A DNA stretch of 5,927 nucleotides from Acetobacteraceae bacterium (GTDB lineage Bacteria; Pseudomonadota; Alphaproteobacteria; Acetobacterales; Acetobacteraceae): contig JASHVY010000542.1 in assembly GCA_030044345.1 (NCBI GenBank), positions 1 through 5,927 on the forward strand, read 5' to 3'. A model generated the notes under the pieces. It was not told where the DNA came from and made no database searches. It was given only the letters and a program-made list of their open reading frames with translations. Numbering within the stretch: the first letter of the stretch is position 1; the number at the start of each line of letters is the position of its first letter. The translations under genes and the position numbers were made by a program. Of this stretch, positions 1 to 5,927 are shown piece after piece.

Positions 1-1175
1 GCGAACTTCGGCGTTGCCCAGTCACCGAATCGGCGTGGATCGAACTCACGCGCGTTGATCTCCGGCTGACCATGCACCATCCATTGCGCCAGGAACCGGC
101 TGATACCGGCGCCCTGGCAGATGCCCAGCGACGCTCCGCAATGCATCCAATAGTTACGGGCGTCAGGCGCCGGGCCGGACAGGGGTGTGCCATCCGGTGT
201 ATGCGGGATTGCACCAGAAATGACATTTTTGATTCCCAACTCTGCAAATAACGGAAAGCGTTCCACCGCCCGTACGAGATGGGGCATGATACGATCCAGC
301 TCCGGAGCGACCAGCTCGCTCTCGAAATCCCAGGCGGGTGGACCATTCCAGCTTTCGTGCGCGCCGAAGGTCTCGTACGAGCCGATCAATATACTGTCGC
401 GCTCCTGGCGGAAATAGGCATGCGCCCAGGGATCGCGCACCACCGGCAGCTCCGGCTTGTGCACGATCAATTGCGGCACTGGCTCGGTGATAATATAGTG
501 GTGCAATACGTTTGCGATCGGTGCCCGGTGGCCGGTCCAGGAGGCAACCTCGTTGCAATAGGATCCGCTTGCGTTGACCACATGCTCGCAGCGTAGCTCC
601 CCCTGATTGGTCGTCACCAGCCATTCGCCCGTGCCGAGCCGGCGGATGTTCGTCACGCGCGTTCGGCGGTGAATCTCGGCACCGAGTGCGCGTGCGCCCG
701 CGGCCATCGCCATGGTGGCATCAGCGGGCGCGACATGGCCGTCGTGCACAGTCAGGAAGGCGGCCTCCACGCCTTTGGCATCAAGGAATGGATGATGGCT
801 GCGGATCTCGTTCGGTCCGATGACATGCGCCTCATAGCCGGCAAGTTTCGATATGCCGAGCACCTGCCTGAACCAGTTTACTTCCTCTTCCGTGCAGGCC
901 AGGCGGAGGCCGCCGGTGGTGTGCCAGCTAACCGCATGACCCGTTCTCGCTTCGAGCGAGGAGTAGAGCTGCGTGCCATAGACATGGAGCTTCGCAGCGT
1001 TGAGGGAGCCGATAAAATGCGGGCATTGGCCAGCGGCATGCCAAGTGGAACCAGAGGTGAGTTCGCCCTTCTCCAGCGCTACCAGCTCGGTCCAGCCCTC
1101 CAGCGCAAGGTGGTACAGCAACCCGATGCCCATGATCCCGCCGCCGACAATTGCGACACGTGCATGTGATTTCAT
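1..1175 (-). CDS. FAD-dependent oxidoreductase, dimethylglycine/sarcosine dehydrogenase-like (N-terminal part, cut by window edge)
   Basis: The visible 391 residues form a DAO-type flavoprotein domain that would oxidatively demethylate or deaminate a small secondary or tertiary amine in the cytoplasm. Seen: an N-terminal Rossmann motif VAIVGGGIMG (residues 7-15, GxGxxG), an acidic residue at the end of the second strand (ALEKGEL, Glu34) for the FAD ribose, and the STWHAAG motif (42-48). In mammalian dimethylglycine dehydrogenase the histidine of this motif carries covalently bound FAD, so His45 is a predicted flavinylation site. The C-terminal FAD-contact region is at about 320-360 (TPDGTPLSGPAPDARNYW, then a Gly-rich helix start), followed by the family-typical FDPRRFG (377-383). 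Full-length relatives continue with a central FAO domain and often a GcvT-like folate-binding domain; these would lie left of base 1. The ATG at 1175 is chosen because the Rossmann strand begins six residues later; no strong Shine-Dalgarno is seen. The exact substrate cannot be decided. Confidence 0.9.
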   Translation of the reverse strand, partial: MKSHARVAIVGGGIMGIGLLYHLALEGWTELVALEKGELTSGSTWHAAGQCPHFIGSLNAAKLHVYGTQLYSSLEARTGHAVSWHTTGGLRLACTEEEVNWFRQVLGISKLAGYEAHVIGPNEIRSHHPFLDAKGVEAAFLTVHDGHVAPADATMAMAAGARALGAEIHRRTRVTNIRRLGTGEWLVTTNQGELRCEHVVNASGSYCNEVASWTGHRAPIANVLHHYIITEPVPQLIVHKPELPVVRDPWAHAYFRQERDSILIGSYETFGAHESWNGPPAWDFESELVAPELDRIMPHLVRAVERFPLFAELGIKNVISGAIPHTPDGTPLSGPAPDARNYWMHCGASLGICQGAGISRFLAQWMVHGQPEINAREFDPRRFGDWATPKF

Positions 1176-1886
1176 CGTGAATCCACACTCTTGCTTTGCA
1201 GCGTGAGGCTAAGATGAATCGAGTTCGGTGGAAACGTGCGGGTCGCGCCTCTCAAGGCACGCAGGCCCTGGGCGCTCCGGATGAAGGTGTCGGCCGCCAC
1301 CACGCTGCCCCGCTTCAAGGGCGGCCAATTCGCGGCGCATGGACAGACGCTGCCTGGTACCCCCTACGACGGTCACATGTCGGCAATGATGATCTCCGGG
1401 GTCGAGGCGCAGATTGGGGCGAGCCTCCAACGCTTCGTTGCCGACCGCAGGTACCATCGCCATAACACTCCGCCGAGGGACTTCATTGCTGGCCGGAAGA
1501 ACCGTGTTGCCCGCCCCATCAGGCACGAGGTGCGATGCGGCCACACCATCGAGCCGGTGCCGCCTGAAGGAACGAGCACCGAACGGGCTGTAACCACCTT
1601 GCCCATGCCGGCGAACTTGCGTCATCCGCCCGCCTGGCTCGTCCTTCGGCTGGTCGCCCTCCTCGGCACCCTCGCCCACGCCCAGGCGCCACACCGCCAT
1701 GCTGCCCCCGGCATAAAGCAGAGTCTTCACGCCCGACAGATTGCGGAAGAACCGTCAAAGGGCAGCGCGACAAGAGCTTCTAAACCCAGTGAACAATGGC
1801 GTGCATTTGGCCTTTCAGGAGAGGAATGGGCTATGGCACCGAGACTTCACGGGGGCACCAACACAGCGCACGTTATCCGAGCAGAG
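1176..1886. other. 711-base stretch with no recognisable gene
   Basis: This gap separates the transporter stop from the oxidoreductase start on the same strand. Long open frames exist (minus 1209-1730 from a GTG, plus 1236-1937), but neither translation resembles a family I recognise. The plus-strand frame is rich in Arg, His and Pro and runs antisense into the end of the transporter gene, as expected of chance frames in GC-rich DNA. On the minus strand, stretches that look more protein-like fall in different frames: LSGVKTLLYAGGSMAVWRLG near 1680-1740 and VVAADTFIRSAQGLRALRG at 1247-1303. The latter frame is open from about 1363 and ends at a TGA (1172-1174) that overlaps the oxidoreductase ATG. 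This could be a decayed gene or simply intergenic DNA. No convincing promoter, terminator or RNA gene was found. Confidence 0.5.
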
Positions 1887-3149
1887 CTACAGCGTTCCTC
1901 GGCTTTGCCCGCGGATCGACAGACTCGCCGCCGCTGAAATCACAGCCGCGAGGATCAGGTAGAAAACCATGGCCATGGGATCGCCAGTCGTGTCGATCAG
2001 CCAGATTGCGACGATGGGCGCAGTGCCGCCGGCCGCGGCCAGAGTGACGTTATAGGTGACAGACGCGGCCGAGGAACGCTCGGCCGGCGGGAATATCTCG
2101 GAAATTACGACCGGGTTGATGGCGCCATAGGCGCCGATCAGCAGGCAGAATATGAACTGGCCCAGAAATATATCGACGAGGGCCCCGGTGTGCATGACCG
2201 CCAGTAGCGGCCAGGACAGAACCACCAGCCCCAGGGCCGTAACGACCAGGACAGGCTTGCGGCCGACCTTATCCGACAGCCATCCGGCCCATACCGTCGC
2301 AGGCATCATGATGGCCATGTTGATCGAATTGATCAACAAAGAGACATGCGGCTTCACATGGGCATAGATCTGCAGCCAAGTCACGATATAGGCAAACATG
2401 AGATAGAAGCCGACGCCGTTGACGACTGACACGCCAAGGGCCTGAAACATTTGAACCGGATGCGTGCGGATCGCCTGGGCAAGCGGGAATCCAACGCTCG
2501 CCGGAGGCTTATCCAAGCGGATCCGGCGGCGAATGAGATAGCCAGTCAGGCCGACGGCCACGCCGAACAGGAAGGGGAGACGCCATCCCCAGGCAAACAC
2601 CTCGGCATGAGGCATCACGCCAAAGATCGCGGCGCCAAGGATCGAGCCCAAAAGGAACCCGAATATCGAGCCGACGCTGGGCCAACTGCCGGCAACCCCC
2701 CGCCGCCCGGTCGGTGCGCGCTCCATCAGGAACACGACCGAGCCGATATATTCTCCACCCACGGCAAAGCCCTGCAGGATCCGGCACAGCAACACCAGCA
2801 GCGGTGCGGCAAGGCCAATCTCGTGATAGGTCGGCAGCAGGCCGATCAGAAAGGTGGGAACCGCCATAGCCGCAACGGACCAGATCAGGGAATAAGCCCG
2901 GCCAATGCGATCAGCGAGATAGCCGAACACGGCAGCACCCAAGGGGCGCATCAAGAAACCGACGGCAAAAGCGCCAAAAGCGGCTAACAGAGAGGCCGTC
3001 TCGCTGTGCGCCGGAAAGAAGGCTTGGCCGATGGGGCGCACGAAATAGCCATAGACGGCGAAATCGTACCACTCCATTACATTGCCGACGGTACCGGCAA
3101 TGACAAGCTGCCGATAGGCTCGCCCGGCGCCGTCGGCAGTCCCCGACAT
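1887..3149 (-). CDS. MFS transporter, metabolite:H+ symporter (MHS) family
   Basis: A complete 420-residue inner-membrane permease with about 12 hydrophobic segments, the usual length for ProP/KgtP-like MHS transporters that import a metabolite with protons. Seen: the first-helix signature GNVMEWYDFAVYGYF (residues 22-36), the loop 2-3 motif GYLADRIGRAYSL (76-88), the MHS signature RILQGFAVGGEY (123-134) followed by MERAPTGRRG, WGWRLPFLFG near 187-196, and the second-half loop motif GWLSDKVGRKPVL (289-301). The loop 2-3 motif has GRAYSL where GRR or GRK followed by a hydrophobic residue is more usual. The start at 3149 puts the first helix about 12 residues in and sits behind purine-rich ribosome-binding sequence. 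A TTG 84 bases upstream in frame would add an unlikely Arg/Gly/Cys-rich leader. Family members carry proline, betaines, dicarboxylates or aromatic acids. The nearby methylamine-type oxidoreductase favours an N-methylated amino acid or betaine, but this is inference. Confidence 0.93.
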   Translation of the reverse strand: MSGTADGAGRAYRQLVIAGTVGNVMEWYDFAVYGYFVRPIGQAFFPAHSETASLLAAFGAFAVGFLMRPLGAAVFGYLADRIGRAYSLIWSVAAMAVPTFLIGLLPTYHEIGLAAPLLVLLCRILQGFAVGGEYIGSVVFLMERAPTGRRGVAGSWPSVGSIFGFLLGSILGAAIFGVMPHAEVFAWGWRLPFLFGVAVGLTGYLIRRRIRLDKPPASVGFPLAQAIRTHPVQMFQALGVSVVNGVGFYLMFAYIVTWLQIYAHVKPHVSLLINSINMAIMMPATVWAGWLSDKVGRKPVLVVTALGLVVLSWPLLAVMHTGALVDIFLGQFIFCLLIGAYGAINPVVISEIFPPAERSSAASVTYNVTLAAAGGTAPIVAIWLIDTTGDPMAMVFYLILAAVISAAASLSIRGQSRGTL

Positions 3150-3152
3150 TAT

Positions 3153-3168
3153 CCCCCTGCGCCCCCTC
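3153..3168 (-). promoter_or_regulatory. Ribosome-binding region of the MHS transporter
   Basis: Two G-rich Shine-Dalgarno-like stretches precede the ATG at 3149 on the minus strand: AGGGGG with only 3 bases of spacing (3153-3158) and GAGGGGG with 12 bases (3162-3168). Neither spacing is ideal alone, but together they support the start at 3149 over the upstream in-frame alternative, whose region lacks such a sequence. Confidence 0.5.
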
Positions 3169-3172
3169 GATC

Positions 3173-3194
3173 GCCTGTTGCCTACCCAACAGGC
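3173..3194. repeat. Perfect inverted repeat in the transporter leader
   Basis: GCCTGTTG (3173-3180) and CAACAGGC (3187-3194) are exact reverse complements separated by the six bases CCTACC. The element lies 23 bases upstream of the transporter ATG and just before its ribosome-binding region. It could be an operator for a dimeric regulator, or a hairpin in the 5' leader that affects translation. The rest of the 270-base gap between the adhesin stop and the transporter start holds no gene. It has an A+T-richer patch around 3225-3320 where a promoter reading leftwards would be expected, but no good -35/-10 pair was found. Confidence 0.5.
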
Positions 3195-3419
3195 TCGCAC
3201 ATCTGCAAACTCGCCGCCGCAAGCATCAAACAAAGCACCATTTCTATATCGTTACAAGTCTTGAACGGCGTGCGAAGTCGTGGGAAATCACATGTCTTTA
3301 CGATAAGCGGAAGTTTCATTGCGGGGGATGGGGAGTGATACGACGCTGATTTGGCAACGGAAACCGACTGCCGCACTGGAATCGGAGGGGGATCTCTGAA
3401 GCCGGGGGGGCCCGGATGT

Positions 3420-5927
3420 TTAGTTGTGGGGAGGCAGCGCAAGCAAGTACGGGTACCCGCGATTGATACGGCGATCGACGCTCCACACGCTCGTGGAAAA
3501 GCCCGTTGGCAAGCCGGATTTGAGCTCGTCCGTGGTCAGGCCCGTTCCTCCCGCGCTCACGGATCGGCCGCTGGTTTGCGTGTCCCAATAGGAGTCCGTG
3601 ATCGCACCTGGGTTGTTGGCGTTGACGCCGATCAGCCCACCAAGCGTGCTGCCGGCCCCGCCGCTGACCTTCCCGATCGCGTAAGAATAACTGATCGTGC
3701 CGGCGGTCTCATTGTCACCGACCAACCCGCCGGTGTCGCTGGAGGCGCCGCCGGTCACCGCGCCGGTCGCGTAAGAATCCGTGATACTGCTCGCGCCCAG
3801 GCCCTCGGGGCTGCCATTATATCCGACCAGCCCACCGACCTGGCTACATCCGTTGGCGTTGCATCCGCCGCCGCTCACTGTCCCGGTCGCGTAGGAATTG
3901 CTGATAGAGGAACCGTCATTCATCCCAACCAGTCCACCGGCACCGGTGTGCTCGCCACCGATGACCTTTCCTTTTGCATACGAATCGATGATCATACCCC
4001 CATCGAAGTTGAACCCCACCAGCCCACCGATATCGGTATCATCGCCCGCGATAACCGCGCCGGTCGCGTAGGCGTTCTCGATCGTGCCGCCGAAGTTGAA
4101 TCCAACCAAGCCGCCAGCGGCGTTGTTGTCTCCGCCGATCACGGCACCGGTCGCATAGGCATCGTCAATGGAGCCATCATTCCTTCCGACCAGACCGCCG
4201 AGAATATAGCCGCTGCCGCCTACCTTCCCGGTCTCATAAGAATATTCAATCGTGCCGCTACGATAATTGTACCCGACCAGCCCGCCGGCATAGTAGCTGC
4301 TGCCCGCGATATCGCCGAACGCGGAGTCATTCTCGATCATGCCGTAATTGTACCCGACCAACCCACCGGTAAAGCTGTCATCGCCACCGGTGACCCTGCC
4401 GGTGGCAAAAGAACCATCGATGGTACCGCCATTGACTCCCACCAGCCCACCTGCGATGCTTTCGAAGCCGGTGTCGTTGACGGTGCCAGTCGCGTAGGCG
4501 CCCCTGATCATTCCACCGTTGTACCCGGTGAGCCCGCCGGCAAAGCTGAAGGCGCCGTCGACGTCGACCGAACCGCCGACGAGGCCAATATTCTCGACCA
4601 CGCCGGCGCTCCCCACCTGGCCGAACAGGCCGGCATAGTTATATCCACCGTTGATCGTTAAATTTCTGATGATATTGCCGAGACCATCGAAAGTACCGAC
4701 GAAGGCAGTGCTTTCCGCGATCGGGGTAAAGGGCATGGCGCTGGTCGAGCTGGCGTCGAGGGTGTCAGCCAGGGCGTAATTTCCGCTGGATCCGATATTC
4801 TGCAACTCGTCCACGGTCCAGATCAGCGTATAGGAATTGCCGTTGATGTCGAGCACACCCTCGCCAGGTGTGGCGAACTGAATGTCGCCCTTGCCCATGG
4901 CGATGTTGAGAGCACCGCCATTGCCCGAAGTCGCATTGTTGACGATGATATCAAGCGTGCCATTGCCCTTGACGGTGATGGTCGCATCGACATTGACGTT
5001 GTGGTAGGCAGAGAGTGTCAGCGTCGCAGAGCTGCTCCATCTGATTGGCGCAATGATATTGATGTCACCTGGGCCGGGCGTGGAGACGCCCATGCCCGAC
5101 GCGCCTTTCGCGCTCGTCTCGATGGTGACGTTGCTGCCGAACCCGAGGCCGAGATCGATGGCCAGCGCCGAGATCGAGCCGATGGTCATATCGACCGGAT
5201 CGATCACCCACGAGCCGCCGTCACCCGCATCGACGGTGGCGCTGCCGAGCGTGAGGGACTGGCCCGAGGTCTCGATATGCCCGCCTTCACTGCCGGTGCC
5301 GGCGGCGAGGATCTGCGCCCCCGTTGCGATGGTGGTGGTGACGGACTCGTTCGTCACGCCGGGCTCGATACCGACCAGCACGCTGCCGCCCTTGGTGCCT
5401 GAGGCATTGAGCTGCGCGGTCGGATCGAGTGTCGTTGCCTTGCCGTCGGCGACGATCTCTCCGCCCGTGCCGTCCGCATTGGTGGCCGCCACCGCGCCGG
5501 AAACCTCGACCGTGCCGTTGGGCGCCGTGAGCCAGACCTGACCCGCAACGGTCTTCGTCCCTGTGGCCTGGATCACCCCGCCGCGATTGCCCGCCAGCGC
5601 ATAGACATTCCCGCCCGCCGAGGCGAGTACCGCCGCTGCGGCCTTGATCGTTCCGCTATTACTCGCATCGCCACTTGCTGAAGTGTCCGGCGCCACATAG
5701 ATGCCGGCCGGCCCGTTCTCCGGGCTCAGCAGAACCTCATTGCCCGCCGCCAGCGCCGCGGTGCCATTGGGGGCAGTGATCGTGCCCGCGTTGCTGACTG
5801 TCTTGCCGATCAGCACGACATTGCCGTTCTGCGAGGCGATGCTGCCTTCGTTCGTCACGCTCCCGTTCGAGCTGCCCGAGAAAATCATCGTCCCGCCGCC
5901 CATGAACTGGTCGTTCGGCACATCGCG
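3420..5927 (-). CDS. Filamentous haemagglutinin-like adhesin with GLUG repeats (C-terminal part, 5' end outside window)
   Basis: The frame is open to the right edge and gives 835 residues (numbered here from the first visible codon, 5925-5927) ending at a TAA at 3420-3422. The start RDVPNDQFMGGGTMIFSG and the following VTNEGSI and APNGTAALAAGNEVLL (52-67) are typical of the end of the haemagglutination-activity (TPS) domain, so the signal peptide and roughly the first hundred or more residues are missing. Gly/Ala/Thr/Asn-rich sequence that should fold as a beta-helix follows, then SWVIDPVDMTIG (239-250). A second helical region opens at GTFDGLGNIIRNLTI (411-425) and leads into twelve GLUG repeats (432-787). 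The protein closes with SYWDTQTSG, GLTTDEL and GYPYLLALPP. No C-terminal autotransporter barrel, LPxTG or transmembrane anchor is present, which fits two-partner secretion; a TpsB partner is not in the window. The GTG at 5919-5921 is not taken as a start because the homology-like sequence continues through it. The ligand is unknown. Confidence 0.9.
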   Translation of the reverse strand, partial: RDVPNDQFMGGGTMIFSGSSNGSVTNEGSIASQNGNVVLIGKTVSNAGTITAPNGTAALAAGNEVLLSPENGPAGIYVAPDTSASGDASNSGTIKAAAAVLASAGGNVYALAGNRGGVIQATGTKTVAGQVWLTAPNGTVEVSGAVAATNADGTGGEIVADGKATTLDPTAQLNASGTKGGSVLVGIEPGVTNESVTTTIATGAQILAAGTGSEGGHIETSGQSLTLGSATVDAGDGGSWVIDPVDMTIGSISALAIDLGLGFGSNVTIETSAKGASGMGVSTPGPGDINIIAPIRWSSSATLTLSAYHNVNVDATITVKGNGTLDIIVNNATSGNGGALNIAMGKGDIQFATPGEGVLDINGNSYTLIWTVDELQNIGSSGNYALADTLDASSTSAMPFTPIAESTAFVGTFDGLGNIIRNLTINGGYNYAGLFGQVGSAGVVENIGLVGGSVDVDGAFSFAGGLTGYNGGMIRGAYATGTVNDTGFESIAGGLVGVNGGTIDGSFATGRVTGGDDSFTGGLVGYNYGMIENDSAFGDIAGSSYYAGGLVGYNYRSGTIEYSYETGKVGGSGYILGGLVGRNDGSIDDAYATGAVIGGDNNAAGGLVGFNFGGTIENAYATGAVIAGDDTDIGGLVGFNFDGGMIIDSYAKGKVIGGEHTGAGGLVGMNDGSSISNSYATGTVSGGGCNANGCSQVGGLVGYNGSPEGLGASSITDSYATGAVTGGASSDTGGLVGDNETAGTISYSYAIGKVSGGAGSTLGGLIGVNANNPGAITDSYWDTQTSGRSVSAGGTGLTTDELKSGLPTGFSTSVWSVDRRINRGYPYLLALPPHN
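3567..4634 (-). repeat. Array of twelve GLUG-type repeats within the adhesin
   Basis: Twelve degenerate units with consensus GGLVGxN-(G/D)G-xI-xxSYATGxV follow one another at 27 to 35 residues (about 81 to 105 bases). The second glycines of the units fall at residues 433, 465, 494, 522, 549, 578, 606, 635, 665, 699, 734 and 764 of the visible protein. The first unit (AGLFGQVGSAGVVENIGLVG) and the last (GGLIGVNANN, ending SYWDTQTSG) are the most divergent, as is usual at array ends. In the Pfam family the GLUG motif occurs in surface and secreted proteins including IgA peptidases, and its role is structural or unknown. The units differ enough in DNA sequence that recent slippage is not obvious. 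Confidence 0.9.

Noticed and set aside
1236..1937. A 233-codon plus-strand open frame in the gap between transporter and oxidoreductase
   Set aside because: Its composition (many Arg, His, Pro) is unlike a folded protein, it has no recognisable motif, and it overlaps the transporter 3' end in antisense.
2451..2987. A 178-codon plus-strand open frame
   Set aside because: It lies wholly antisense to the transporter coding sequence, which has strong family motifs throughout.
3230..3290. Possible leftward sigma-70 promoter (TTGTAA followed by a TTTGTT-like box) upstream of the transporter
   Set aside because: The matches to the -10 consensus are poor and other equally weak pairings exist nearby, so no promoter can be placed.
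3402..3415. CCGGG/CCCGG hairpin with a four-base loop right after the adhesin stop, considered as a terminator
   Set aside because: The stem is only 5 bp and no T-run follows on the minus strand, so a factor-independent terminator is not supported.
3351..4661. A 436-codon plus-strand open frame with a periodic DQPTG-like pattern
   Set aside because: It is exactly antisense to the GLUG repeats and its periodicity mirrors theirs. The lack of stops follows from the repeated, GC-rich codons of the adhesin, and the translation resembles no known family.

Overview
All the genes that can be supported in this window lie on the minus strand. Reading from right to left they are: the 3' part of a large surface or secreted adhesin (3420-5927, open at the right edge), a complete major facilitator transporter of the metabolite:H+ symporter (MHS) type (1887-3149), about 700 bases with no recognisable gene (1176-1886), and the N-terminal part of an FAD-dependent oxidoreductase of the dimethylglycine/sarcosine dehydrogenase type (1-1175, cut by the left edge). 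No RNA gene, insertion sequence, CRISPR array or prophage signature was seen.

The high G+C content, GC-rich third codon positions, a two-partner-secretion type filamentous haemagglutinin-like protein and an MHS permease together suggest a Gram-negative proteobacterium. An alphaproteobacterium is the best guess, but this is an impression from protein style, not a measured assignment.

Two functional themes are present. The transporter and the oxidoreductase are on the same strand and could form an uptake-and-oxidation pair for a small N-methylated compound such as dimethylglycine, sarcosine or a betaine; that link is inferred from gene families and proximity. A perfect 8-bp inverted repeat in the leader of the transporter gene is the only candidate regulatory element. 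The adhesin is a separate unit: it has the end of a haemagglutination/TPS domain, a beta-helix-like middle, and twelve GLUG repeats of about 30 residues followed by a short tail. It has no visible C-terminal membrane anchor, which fits export by a partner outer-membrane transporter that would have to lie outside the window.

Nothing here clearly amounts to an undescribed system. The points most worth a second look are the GLUG array with its single pair of cysteines, the palindrome upstream of the transporter, and the unexplained gap before the oxidoreductase, where an open frame ends in an ATGA overlap with the oxidoreductase start codon.
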